From: Ophiothrix spiculata
Lineage: Eukaryota; Echinodermata; Ophiuroidea; Amphilepidida; Ophiotrichidae
Reading direction: 5' to 3' (one strand)
NCBI GenBank assembly: GCA_000969725.1
Contig: JXSR01S007859.1
DNA length: 20,948 nucleotides
The notes beneath the pieces were generated by a model, which worked only from the letters and a program-made list of their open reading frames with translations, did no database searches and was not told the DNA's origin. The translations under genes were made by a program, and so were the position numbers. Of the stretch, positions 10,092-19,689 are shown piece after piece (position 1 is the stretch's first letter; each line of letters begins with the position of its first letter).

Positions 10092-10786
10092 AACAACTAC
10101 AATAACTGTAAATTCAAACTTTTCAAACAAAAAACTAGTATACCTTTTTTATAGTTTGTGTTTGTCAGCAAAGTTTAAGAGATACATTGGTGTGATTAAA
10201 TTGCAAATAAAATTTACTAAAAATATTGGTATCAAAATAAATACTCTCTTCTCTTATATACACTCTTCATTTCTCAAGATATTTCACAAATAAAGCCAAT
10301 TTACAATACTAACTTACAAATTAAAATCAGAATCAATCGACAATATTTTTGGGATTCCAAGGTCCTGCTCACAAATATTTTTTGGAACCTCTACCCGAGC
10401 ATTAAAATTCCCAAACTTAAAACTTGACAACATAATCTAGACACAATAAAAACAAACAATACATTCAGCGATTATGCAATCGTTTGAAATCTACAGAATT
10501 CTATTTAGTGTTAAGAAGTAGTAGCTTACTAAAGGGAATGGTGGCCAGCGTAACAACTATAATGATCCCCACTTTTCCAATTTTCTAATAGATTTACATA
10601 CTATAAACCAATTTGCAATAAGCCTATGACATCAAAACAAAAAGGTCGCTGTCTTACCTCGCTTGAAGAGACCTTTTCACTTGAACGCGTCTAATGCGCC
10701 AAGGTTAAAAGTCACATGGACCCCATACAATCTTGTGAATGTACTTTTCTGTTATGATGTCAGGTGATGATCAATGGGACTGATTT
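10092..10786. other. no gene seen
   Basis: AT-rich spacer between the TTAA MITE and the second SINE. A minus-strand GAG/GTAAGA at about 10647-10656 looks like a splice donor, but no coding frame leads into it. Confidence 0.5.
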
Positions 10787-11013
10787 AATCAATCAATCAA
10801 TGATACAAATACTTGCATAACATGCATACCCCATGAAGAAGTCTATTCGTACAGGGGACCCACGGTTTTACGTGACTGTCCGATCACGGAGCAAGTAGAG
10901 TAAAGTTTCTTGCCCAAGGAAACAAGGAGACGAAAACCGCCCAGCCCGGGGCTCGAACCCACAATCTCTGTGTTATGAGACCCGTGCTCTAACCGCTCGT
11001 CCACGCTCCCCTC
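10787..11013 (-). mobile_element. tRNA-derived SINE, copy 2 (most complete)
   Basis: Minus strand from 11013: a tRNA-like head with A box TGGACGAGCGGTTAGAGCA (RC of 10985-11003) and B box GGTTCGAGCCC (RC of 10949-10959), as in a Pol III internal promoter. It is followed by CTTGGGCAAGAAACTTTACT, a unique body and a TTGATTGATT tail at about 10787-10803. The anticodon-loop region reads CTCATAA, but the arm pairs poorly, so this is a SINE head and not a tRNA gene. The body family is not identified. Confidence 0.92.
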
Positions 11014-11577
11014 AAGTTCACGCACAAAGAGAAGTGATCCCAACCATAATGAAAATGTTTATTTTTAATCAGAATAGTCAACTGGTTGAAGCTTCAGATT
11101 CTACAAATCAATGCTTACCTGTGGCAGGTCACAATTTGAATGGGGCTATACACAAAGGCATAAAATTATAATCAATCTGAACTCAACTGCACTCCACACT
11201 TCCAGATACTTCTAAGTAGATTAAACTGGATTTCAGCAAATGATCAAACAAGCAAAAGTGTCTGCAAGTGCACATACATGCAGTTGCGTTGTTGCCACTT
11301 GCACGTACACCCGGTGTATCAATATGCACCCCATTGGGTATAAAGAGATTAATACCTGACCATGTGAACAGAAACTGCACTATGGAAATGTTCACTGATC
11401 TAGATTACTTCAGATTGATGATTCTGTGTGAACCAGTATCCAATGGGAAGCTACACCAAAAGTTTAAATTGAAAATTGCCCACATCTTCAAATAATGGGT
11501 TCAGCGATTTTAAAACTCGGATCATCTTGAGATTCCTCTAGTGTGGTTGTATTCTAATGGAGTGATGGTAGGATTTG
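11014..11577. other. downstream flank or 3' UTR of WDSUB1; no separate gene seen
   Basis: Short overlapping frames on both strands (about 70-75 codons) show no motif. On the minus strand an AATAAA occurs at 11063-11058, about 745 bases past the stop codon. It could mark polyadenylation, but nothing else supports it. Confidence 0.35.
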
Positions 11578-11729
11578 TGATCAATCAATCAATCAATGAT
11601 ACAAGTACTTGCATAACATGCATACCCCATGAAGGAGTCTATTCGTACAGGGGATCCACTGCTTTACCTGACTGTCCGACCATGGAGCAAGAAGAGTAAA
11701 GTTGCTTGCCCAAGGAAACAAGGAGACGA
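11578..11729 (-). mobile_element. tRNA-derived SINE, copy 3, 5'-truncated, in probable 3' UTR
   Basis: It matches copies 1 and 2 from the CGTCTCCTTGTTTCC edge (11729) through CTTGGGCAAGCAACTTTACT to the (TTGA)n tail at 11578-11597. The tRNA head is missing. It begins 78 bases after the WDSUB1 stop codon and lies in the sense orientation. Confidence 0.9.
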
Positions 11730-11806
11730 TGATTGAACTAACAAAAGCGTACTAAAAGCTTTGAAAGTCATACAATTTGAATATCCTAATTGAATAATAC
11801 AAGAGT

Positions 11807-11955
11807 TCAGGGATTGTACAACCTTTGAATGATCATCTTAAGACTCCTGTTGGGTGTGAGATGATTGTTTGATAGCGGGGCGTTGGTCATAGGGCTTGTG
11901 TTGGTCCCACCTCGTAACCAAGATTCGATAGAAGAACGTTCATAGGAATAACCAT
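11807..11955 (-). CDS. WDSUB1: WDSUB1 exon g (149 nt): second half of U-box and stop codon
   Basis: After the acceptor tatttttcag it reads [14 protein letters not shown], then TSPMTNAPL and [14 protein letters not shown], and stops at TGA (11809-11807) after YNP. These are the standard second-half U-box motifs, at the extreme C-terminus as expected for WDSUB1. The 3' UTR extends to lower coordinates and probably includes a SINE fragment from 11729 downward. Confidence 0.95.
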
Positions 11956-14900
11956 CTGAAAAATACAAATTATGGCAAAATAGATTACTGGAAGGTAAGG
12001 TTTGAATTTCGGGAAATGTAGTGCTTGGGATACATGAAAATATTTCAGGCAGGATTCAGGAATCCCGTTTGGTTCGGTCGATTATAATTCAAGACATCGA
12101 AGTCAATACAAAATGTTCAACGGAAGCTATAAGCTTATATCTCAACAACATATCGCAGTCTTTAGTTCTCAAAACATGTTTAAAAAAACTACATGTCTCA
12201 TTAATAACAAAATAGGCCCACAAAATCGATACTTTTCAAGCTTTTTTTCAAACATCTCACATGTGGGTATTTAGTAATTTTGCATCGTTGGCTTTACGTA
12301 ACTCATTTTCAAAATTCAAGTAAGCCTGTTTTCTTCCCGGGACAGAGTCGTCGTGGGGGGGGGGGGTAGGATTCCTGGGATGTTCTAACAACCTTATTGG
12401 AAGGATCTCTAAAATAATGTGTTTCAAGCAAACTTGTTTTAAAACATTTTTGGAAAGATGGACAAGATCCATTATAGACAAAATGAAAAAGTAGACTTGT
12501 TAGTTACATATTTCAAAAGCATTCATTTTACCTACGTTATGAATCAACAATGTACCATTGTGATGGAGCAGATTTTCCAAATCATTGAATGGTGTGACCA
12601 ATTTTCTGAATTGAAGTACAATCACAGTAGGGACATGTCTATCATGGTTAAAGAGGTTGTCACAGAATGTTAAAATCGGATTTATAAGGCACTATACTTC
12701 CCTATAGCCTAAGCATTCTGTGTAGATATTCATTGACCAGTGTGGCCCAAGTAAGCTCCATTCCACACTAAAAATCATGTCAGCTCCTGCAGCAACATCC
12801 AGTCGCCCTGAATTTTGATCATCCCACATCGAATGACATTTAAATCCCTCAACTTCGGCACCACTGGGGTTTAATTAAATCTTGGACTCTGTACCATAAG
12901 CAAGCACCATACTGACTGCTAAGTTAGTACAATCAAATATGATAACTGGACTCATGAATTTTATGTATTCTATGTCTTGGTGTATTTCTATCAGGACTTG
13001 TACCATGTAAATCCTCTTGAGACACCTCTTAGCATCCGTTTTCAGTGGTGTCAAAAAGAATTTTAAAGTGCTTAGATATTTTGGAAGCACCATATCAGAT
13101 CTGGCATTTATTAAGTACGTTTAGATGATTGCTTACCTGCTGCAATGACGGGGTCCTTCATGATCTCCCTCGTAATTGGACATAGGTATTCATCCGGTAC
13201 TGTGTCATCTGAAATATACAGAATTCATTCAAATGATCACAATTCAGAGGATTTCTTTGGTCTGAAGAAAACGGTTGGAGGTGTTTTTAAAAGTTTAATA
13301 AGAATTGCTATTGTGCATAGATTTAAAGCAATACTTTAAAGTGTTCAAATAAAGCATCCCTGTCACCCATGACTTGATTTTTTTAAAGGTTATTGGATTT
13401 GTTTTAGTATAAATCAAATGATTTGGCTTAAATATGCTTGCTTTTTCTGTTATGACCATTTGTTGTACTAAATTTGGGATCCCAAATTTAATTTCACATG
13501 TATTAGTATTGGAAAGCATGGGTGTGCTTTTTATCCATATTTCTGTAGCAAAACATGTTTTTGACAAAATGAAACCTTATTATTCCCACAATGCATCAGA
13601 ATCAAAAATCAATGGATCTTCAAAATAGCCTATGTAACCTTACATTTTTATGTAAACACTTTAAGTACGCATTCAAAATTACACCCAAAACAATATGTGC
13701 AAAAATCTTACACCAAATCTCTCGAAAAATCGACAACATCTTTGTACCCACAAATCTCTGTAGGAGGTAATTACTCAAGACTTTAACAGATCGTAGTCAT
13801 TGGATCGCTAGATTTTACATAACATATTATTGCGTATTTTGTACTAATATTGCAACATGCTTCATCATGCATTGTGCAATTCTGTTTTAATTCATCCTGC
13901 AAAAAATTTTGAATCCCTTTGACCAACTCTGACTAACTCTATTCCTTCCACTGGTACTACTTGTAAGCCAAACAATAATTTATTGGCCAATGTAAACAAA
14001 AATGCAGGGCAGGGTTTGAATTTACAAACAATGGGCCCTGCACTCTGGATTTCTGTTTATGCTGTCAAATAAATTATTGTTTGGCTTATAGATCAAGCAA
14101 GGCAAGCCATGAGCATTAATGGAACCTTGCTGTGGGTATAAGGTGAGATCAGCCAAAATTACATCAGTCCAGCAGAAAAGTTGATAGACCAGAGAACAAA
14201 ACTTGATATGATATTTTTGTCCATATAGCAAACAAGATTTTCATTTCTGTGTAGTTGTATGATCAATAACACTGATATATTCTTTTATGGAAGAGATGAA
14301 TTGAACTCAGTGAAAAATGAACGAAAGATGAAATGTCCTATTCCACAAGGTGAAGCTGAGTAGAATAGAACATTTTATCTGTCAAAAAATGAAAATATTG
14401 TGTACCATTGCACTCATAGACATAAGTTACTTGTAAATACACCATGGATAAAATAATTTTTGGAATAACATTTTGCAGGAATTATAGTGTATAGACATAC
14501 CTAATATTGTGTGTATCCCATTATGCATTGCTTCCTATGGTATTATTTGCATGAAAAATTGTGTAAGTAGTTAGTGATGAAATGACCCAAATCAATGTTA
14601 ATTGTAATAATCTTGCATTTTGGGTATGTTTCATCACTAACTACTAACATGACTTCCTGTACAAAATTTCCAAAAAGCAATGCATGATGGGATACACAAG
14701 ATACCTTCTCTTGACATACCTGATGGTTCCCCTGTAGCTGAATAGAATCCCTGCTCCCTGATGATCTGAACACCTCGCAGAATTTTCTGTCTGTGCCCCA
14801 GAGGCTCTGTGACAGGACAAAATTATGAAATCAGTCATTTGTATTTTGGTCTCATTTCAATTCATTTGAAATCACATTGACAATTCGTCAAGTGAGTGCA

Positions 14901-17900
14901 AGAAATTAGTATCTGCAATACAGTATTGTTTCTATTAATCGCCCATTCTCTATTAAACTCCCACCCCAATAAATTTCAAAGAGAAGTGTTAAAAAACATT
15001 TAATATTGTAGCAATTTCATGTATCATTAAACTTTAACCAACAATCGCTAGTAACAGGAAATGGTACCAATGAGGTCGCAATCCCGGAATTTATGAAAAA
15101 TTGTCAGTACTTCCGGTTATTGGGGGCCATATAACATTAAGTTGCCGTAATTGTTAAGCTTATTTAGCGATTTTGTGCAAATTTTAATGTTGAAAATTGG
15201 TCTCTAATAAATCGCCCACCCCTCATGAAATGTTGCCGCCTAGAGGGCGATTATTAGGAACAATACGGTAGATACTAATAAAATGTAAATTTAACTATTT
15301 TCAACAACATGGCTGTTATCAGTCAATAAATATTTTGCAGCATTCCCAATTGGACTGCGCTCATGTCATGTCGTTTGTTTCAAGGGTCCATCTTACAGCA
15401 CATTTCATGAGAACTACCCATGCAAATTGGTAAAGGTCAATCATTCTGGTATGAACTATCCCTGCCCTTTATTCATATTCATAAGTGTTGTCATTTTACC
15501 TTGAAAGGCAGATTTAAGTGCAACATGTTTCGCGTAGCCAGTATCCACTACACTGACAGTTTGAGGCATTATTTGGGAAGCATTTTGGAAATGTGCAAAA
15601 TATCCTCTTGTCTCAGATGTACAAAAAGAGAGAAATAGTTCCTTCCTTAGGCCAAATAAAAGTATGTTTCTTTGTACTAGTAACGGTCCAAAAAGATAGG
15701 GTCGGTCGGTCAGAATTTTTTATTTGATAATACGGTCTTGCATTGCTTGTGGAAACGTAAGAAGTAAAGCATGGGTTCCACCTGCAGCCATGGACATTTG
15801 GCCCTTGTTTTAGCTCAACAGCGAAAGCATACACCGTATTGGGATCCATGGCTGAACAGATTCCTGTGCAGTACGTGTTCGCGGTGCGCAACATCACCGT
15901 GTTAAAAATGTAAGTTTTTAAATAAAACAATTTTGTTTTTGCAAAATATTGACAGAAATGAATTTAAGAATTTATATTTAGGTGTATCAATTAATATTTT
16001 GAATGAAATTAAACACATATTTCAAAAAAATTATTTTTATTCTTTCGTTGCCTAAAAACATTGTACAACAACTATACTGAGATTCTATTGTCAAAATATG
16101 TCGTCGCGTTCTGTCTAAGTTCACATGCTGTTTGTACGATGTATATATTAAAACCTGACGTCGCCGCTACGATGATTTTACGCCGGCCAGCCAGGCAAGA
16201 CATGCTATTTGGGATCTTAATCAGAACTTGATCGCCGTTTTAGAGGAAGTTTTGTATGTTTTTTCAGTTGCATATTTAAAAAAAAAGGTCGGCCTAAAAA
16301 TACCGGGTCGGTGGGTGGAGTACAACCAAACATATATATATTTTTTTTTTTTTGGGGGGGGGGCTTTATTCTTATGAACTTACTTATTCCTAGCTCTGTT
16401 GTCAAGTTTTTGGAATCCAACGCCTGCAGTTCCTTGCCATCGATGTGGTTCTCCCTGAAAACATCACTATATTGTTGTAATTCGATGCTCTCAAGCCATT
16501 TACATACATCATCTATTGACCAATCAGCAAGCAGCTGGATGTGGCATTGTCTTGGAGTTGTCTTGGCAACGGGAGGTGGAGCAGTCGCTGTGCCAGATGT
16601 AGAAGATACTGTGCTTGGTGCTTTTTCTGGAAGATTTAAACGTAAAATCATACTTTGCATTCAGTTCAGACATTAATTCATGAGAGAGCTTGTGATCGGA
16701 TAATGGCCAATGACTAGTCAATGTGCAATAATTAGAGGTATTAGCCGTGATGCACTCGGGTATGAAAACTTATTTGAATAAAAGAAAGACATGAACAGAA
16801 TCCAAACAAACAAACAAAATTATGCCATTTGCTCTAAAAAGAAAATTTTCAGCCAAATCGTTTCTGAAGGTTCTGTCGGCGGTGTTTCTATTTTCCTCAA
16901 GTTTTAGTTTCCAAATATACGGCTCTTGATTCAAAAGTGAATATTATCCGTAAAGGAAGTAAAGTATACTTCATACACTCTGCGTTAAGTACGCGTTGAA
17001 AATGTAAGTCTAATTGGACAGTTTGTAACTTATAGGCATTCATTAATCTCGTCTAATTGCACGCTGCGTATCGCGTTGTACAATTCCATGTACGCGTAAC
17101 ATGCTCGCGCTTGTATGGCAAGTTTCATTTTAAAAGAAAGGTAAATCTAAATTACAATGATTAACATGGGACGATTAATGTTTTTATTTTCTTGTTTTAG
17201 TGAAAAAGAAAACACTTTTTAGATAATTATGCTGTTTAATTTCTTTACAATTTTATTTTAATCATTATCGTGTATGAAATAGAACTTGGCGTTCGTGAAA
17301 TTGTACCAAAATAATGCACCTTGTGCTGAAGTCGAAGTTGTTTAACTCATTCGGCTGCGCCTCGTGAGTGCGGACAACTCCAACTTCAGCACGCGGTGCA
17401 TTATTGTGGTACAATTTCACTCGCGTCAAGTAATACGCAGTTATTAATCTATAATTAAAAAACATGATCTCTCCACTAAAATATAATGGTAGTAACAAAG
17501 AAATTCAAGTATTGAGAATTTAGTAATTGATTTCTAGAAATGCTTGTTACTTAATTTCTTCTTCTCCGGAGATGTAAAACTTCAAAGCACAAAGAATTGC
17601 CTGTTTTACAGTTACTGTAAATGCTCAACTTCAACAAGAATGGTTATGGATAATAAGTAGTAGTTGAAAGTACTTTCTAAAAATGCAATAAAATCAGTAA
17701 GTGTTGGGGAAAGTTGAAGTTCACTTTGGTGGTTGTGGCTAATGCCCTTAATGATAAAATAGGTTATGCTATTGGCATACCTACCTATAGGATGTTGGCT
17801 GGGTATTCCTGTTGATTCTAACTGCCATATCCTGAGTGTCTTGTCATTGGAACCTGATGCTAAAAATCTACCATCCAATGAGAAGGCTACACATGTGACG

Positions 17901-19653
17901 TATCTGGGGAAGAATCATAGCAAAAAAGTGTATACATGGTGTATCAAAAGTTGTACAACCATTTCTGTTAACTTCATATTTCCAGTAAAATGTGTTGTTA
18001 CCTGAATCTAGAATAATTCGAGATATAAAGGAAAAAACTTGTAGGAATATTTTGATCTTAGGTATAGCAGGTCTTATACCGTCTCTCTTTATACATAATT
18101 AGCCAATCGAAGTGACTCAAATGACTGCAAACATATACAGTGCAACATGCAAAATAAATAACTACTGGGAATTTATAATGCGCTATGCCTCTCAGATTTA
18201 TAATTCAACACTTTACAGGTGCGGCTGACCACTGTGGCCCAAGTAAGCTCCATTACATACCAAGCATCAATCTGCGGCAACCTTTAAAAATCTATATCTT
18301 ATCTTGGAGTGGAAATATGGAACCATATTGCTGAAGTTCTTGTGCAACTGGTGATGAAATAAAGTTTATTTATAAAATGAGCTCACTGTTTTGCATGGTT
18401 TTACTCATCATCAGCACGTTGTCAAGGAGTACTCTGAACTGTACATGACTCGCTGCAATTCACACACTTGATTGTGATTGGTTGTTACCGTGATATTCAC
18501 AACAAGTTCTTGTCACTTGACCAGTCATGTGTCCGCTTTCTCAGGTGATTCAAATCCGGGATTCAAATTTTGAACTAGCGTACGCACGGACTGCATAGAA
18601 GCTTGATTGCTTGAATACTTTGGACATGTTTTATGGACATAATCAATATAGAGACGAGCTTGGGCCGCCCGAGCCATGAAACCAAGTAATCGATCATCCT
18701 ATCTTTGCATTTCGCTCATTTGTGGCAAAAAATTAAGTAATATAATGGTCAATGATATCAATGCATACCAAATTATTAATGGTTGCTCAACCCAGGTATT
18801 AACTTGGCTCGGGTCAAAAAGTTTGGCTCATCCGTGCTCTGCATGGGCGAGTTGCTTGGGTCTAAATTGATTATGTCCCTTACAGGGACTCCCTTACAGG
18901 GAGCCCATTTCCAAGATAGAGATAAAGTTTTATTCTCCATATCTTACCTGGTGTGTGCAGCTAGCGTGTATAGCATTTGTCCTTCAATCTACAATAGTAA
19001 AATAGAAGAATTTCAAAATCATCTCAGAAATGGAAAAAAAAACCTAAAAATGAATTTACATTTTATATATTTTTAAATTTTTTGATTAGGATCGGTCGCT
19101 GAAGGCAACACAACATTTTTTTGGCCTTACATGGATTCTCACACATAAGCACATTACAGATTTGCTGTTACTACATTTGTATGTACATAAAGGTATGTTA
19201 CAACATGTGGTGACAAATATGACCACATTTTTCAGCACCTTGTTCCCTTTTGAAATAAGTTACCCCTTTTGACAATTTTCTTACAAATGAAAAGTTTATA
19301 TTTTCTGTTGAGTTCCCAACCAGGAAATTTATCATGCCTTGGTATGGGAAAACATGTACTAACAAAATACAAACTTCAACCTTTCTACACAAATTTGATA
19401 TTAGAATCAACATTTTGCTTTTCTATATAAGTATAGAGAAGTCTTAACGTTTCTTTTTGATAAGAATTCATGAAATCATATAAAGTAATGATTGTTCGGT
19501 TGTTTACAATTTGGCATGTGGTGGTGGTATATTATTCATGGGATATTGCTTTGATATCATAAATGGATTTATTGTTATAGATAACTATTAAAATGTGTAA
19601 TTAAATAGATTTCACTTACAGGGTTCCAGACAATAACTGTATTATCTCCAGCA
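11807..19653 (-). CDS. WDSUB1: WDSUB1-like WD40-SAM-U-box protein, C-terminal half, seven exons
   Basis: Seven minus-strand exons (19653-19620, 18988-18948, 17903-17785, 16626-16384, 14806-14720, 13208-13137, 11955-11807) join in frame into 248 residues ending in TGA; all internal borders are AG/GT. Domains in order: end of a WD40 blade ([11 protein letters not shown], residues 2-12), a final blade (about 13-60, [15 protein letters not shown]), a Ser/Thr/Pro/Ala-rich linker (67-95), a SAM domain (about 99-164, [16 protein letters not shown] to [16 protein letters not shown]) and a U-box (about 180-245, [35 protein letters not shown]). This order is that of animal WDSUB1, a protein of about 476 residues in human. 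U-boxes recruit E2 enzymes, so an E3 ubiquitin ligase role is inferred from family; the substrate is unknown. The start codon and earlier WD40 exons lie past the right edge. No frameshift or stop interrupts it, so it appears functional. Confidence 0.93.
11956..13136. other. last WDSUB1 intron, with a 12-G run
   Basis: Intron between exons f and g. It holds a homopolymer of 12 G (12355-12366), prone to length variation and sequencing error, and one copy of a dispersed 140-bp repeat. A 74-codon minus frame and a 71-codon plus frame show no homology and are not called as genes. Confidence 0.7.
12734..12880 (+). repeat. dispersed repeat, copy A (~145 bp)
   Basis: It begins TGACCAGTGTGGCCCAAGTA + AGCTCCATT, then a GCAACA segment, CTTCGGCACCACTGGGGTTT and AATTAAA. 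The same order recurs at 18225-18370 with scattered differences. The AATAAAG-like end of copy B suggests the 3' end of a SINE or LINE. Confidence 0.7.
13137..13208 (-). CDS. WDSUB1: WDSUB1 exon f (72 nt): first half of U-box
   Basis: It reads [21 protein letters not shown], the invariant opening of a U-box (P-x-x-F/Y-x-C-P-I-x-x-x-x-M-x-D-P-V). The acceptor is tatatttcag and the donor GTAAGC. It leaves one base (G) that makes the Asp of the DGYSYER motif with the first two bases of the last exon. Confidence 0.95.
13964..14088. mobile_element. 125-bp hairpin MITE in intron
   Basis: TAAGCCAAACAATAATTTA (13964-13982) is perfectly mirrored at 14070-14088. Inner parts also pair (GTAAACA with TGTTTAT; TGCAGGGC with GCCCTGCA), so nearly the whole element is one stem. 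The outer TA pairs may be the target duplication. Confidence 0.82.
14507..14700. mobile_element. 194-bp palindromic MITE beside a WDSUB1 splice donor
   Basis: The outer ends TGTGTATCCCATTATGCATT (left) and TGTGTATCCCATCATGCATT (inverted right) match, and an inner stem pairs GTAGTTAGTGATGAAA (left) with TTTCATCACTAACTAC (right). The right edge lies about 20 bases from the exon e / intron border at 14720. Confidence 0.82.
14720..14806 (-). CDS. WDSUB1: WDSUB1 exon e (87 nt): SAM domain helix 5
   Basis: It completes the SAM domain as [17 protein letters not shown], the conserved 'LG-HR-KIL--I--L' end helix, then [11 protein letters not shown] leading to the U-box. The acceptor is cacag and the donor GTATGT. 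The incoming phase (one base A from the previous exon) makes a Lys codon. Two other frames are open here but give no domain match. A palindromic MITE begins about 20 bases past its donor. Confidence 0.92.
14911..15274. mobile_element. 364-bp MITE with CGTATTGTTCCTAATAATCGCCC-type ends
   Basis: The left end CAGTATTGTTTCTATTAATC + GCCC and the inverted right end CGTATTGTTCCTAATAATCG + CCC agree at about 20 of 23 bases. A further internal AATAAATCGCCCACCCCTC repeats the motif. It is non-coding and sits in the intron between exons d and e. Confidence 0.75.
15275..16383. other. intron sequence with CpG-rich patches and GGTCGGTCGG motifs
   Basis: It contains GGGTCGGTCGGTCAG (about 15699-15713) and GGTCGGCC...CCGGGTCGGTGGGTGG (16288-16318), and two CpG-rich patches (about 15830-15900 and 16085-16200). 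A 105-codon minus frame spans 15930-15613, the longest unexplained frame in the gene body, with no recognised domain. Probably transposon-derived. Confidence 0.5.
16332..16363. repeat. low-complexity run: (AT)n, T13, G10
   Basis: An AT dinucleotide run followed by 13 T and 10 G. On the gene strand this is C10-A13-(TA)n starting 21 bases inside the intron after the SAM exon donor. Homopolymer length is unreliable in most assemblies. Confidence 0.95.
16384..16626 (-). CDS. WDSUB1: WDSUB1 exon d (243 nt): linker and SAM helices 1-4
   Basis: The first third is low-complexity Ser/Thr/Pro/Ala ([20 protein letters not shown]), a likely disordered hinge between propeller and SAM domain. Then comes [16 protein letters not shown], a [18 protein letters not shown] core and the NLTTELGI turn, the hallmark SAM order. 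The acceptor is cttccag and the donor GTAAGT at 16383-16378. A run of T13G10 starts about 20 bases inside the following intron. Confidence 0.95.
17284..17431. mobile_element. 148-bp near-perfect hairpin element with CpG-rich tip
   Basis: ACTTGGCG...GTGAAATTGTACCA...ATAATGCACC...GTGCTGAAGT pairs with ACTTCAGCAC...GGTGCATTAT...GGTACAATTTCAC...CGTCAAGT. The tip is itself palindromic (ACTCATTCGGCTGCGCCTCG + TGAGT, 17345-17369). The whole length folds as one stem. No coding capacity. It lies in the intron between exons c and d. Confidence 0.88.
17785..17903 (-). CDS. WDSUB1: WDSUB1 exon c (119 nt): last WD40 blade
   Basis: It reads [20 protein letters not shown] and on to [10 protein letters not shown], a textbook WD40 repeat, then a short run to QHPI. 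The acceptor is cccag. The donor GTAGGT leaves one base (G) that completes a Glu codon with the AA opening the SAM exon. A second GT, four bases further (GTATGC), would shift the frame. Confidence 0.93.
18225..18370 (+). repeat. dispersed repeat, copy B (~145 bp)
   Basis: TGACCACTGTGGCCCAAGTA + AGCTCCATT, GCGGCAACC, then TTGTGCAACTGGTGATGAAA + TAAAGTTTATTTAT. Collinear with copy A at 12734-12880. The end resembles a retrotransposon 3' end with a polyadenylation signal. Confidence 0.7.
18371..18947. other. intron between exons b and c, upstream part; nothing recognised
   Basis: The only structure is a short tandem CCCTTACAGGGA-like duplication at about 18875-18902. Frames of 64-97 codons on the plus strand overlap exon b on the opposite strand and are not supported. 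Confidence 0.5.
18948..18988 (-). CDS. WDSUB1: WDSUB1 exon b (41 nt): linker strand between WD40 blades
   Basis: It lies between acceptor ttttactattgtag and donor GTAAGA. It reads [13 protein letters not shown] plus two bases of an Arg codon. The 'L..H' pattern is the usual GH-like start of a WD40 repeat. Without this exon, the neighbours (phase 0 end, phase 2 start) would not join in frame, which is strong support for it despite its size. Confidence 0.85.
18989..19619. other. intron between exons a and b; one GGTCGGTCGG-like motif
   Basis: Contains GATCGGTCGCTGAAGGC near 19090-19106 followed by TTTTTTTGGCCTTAC, resembling (inverted) the motif block at 15640-15715. Otherwise AT-rich without signatures. 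Confidence 0.45.
19620..19653 (-). CDS. WDSUB1: WDSUB1 exon a (34 nt): end of a WD40 blade
   Basis: A very short exon after the acceptor tract TTTTATTTTCCAG, ending at donor GTAAGT (19619-19614). It starts with the third base of a split codon, then reads [11 protein letters not shown], the D-x-T-V-x-V-W signature closing a WD40 blade. It ends in phase 0 and joins the next exon without shift. A LINE fragment begins within about 20-55 bp upstream of its acceptor. Confidence 0.85.
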
Positions 19654-19689
19654 CTGGAAAATAAAACAAGAGCATATTAAACTTTCTCC

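Noticed and set aside
10943..11013. Possible tRNA gene on the minus strand
   Set aside because: A and B boxes are present, but the anticodon arm does not pair well and the sequence continues into a SINE body and tail shared with other copies.
11058..11063. AATAAA on the minus strand as the WDSUB1 polyadenylation signal
   Set aside because: It is 745 bases from the stop codon in AT-rich DNA with no supporting downstream element; cannot be told from chance.
11103..11125. Extra WDSUB1-strand exon ending at CCACAG/GTAAGC
   Set aside because: It lies past the stop codon, and no frame leading into it shows conservation signals.
12257..12481. 74-codon minus frame with an acidic/basic run ([15 protein letters not shown])
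   Set aside because: It lies wholly in the last WDSUB1 intron, is interrupted by a 12-G run, and the flanking exons already join in frame without it.
16217..16383. Continuation of the SAM frame past GTAAGT to a stop at 16217
   Set aside because: The read-through crosses homopolymers and lacks the SAM end helix, which is supplied in correct phase by 14806-14720.
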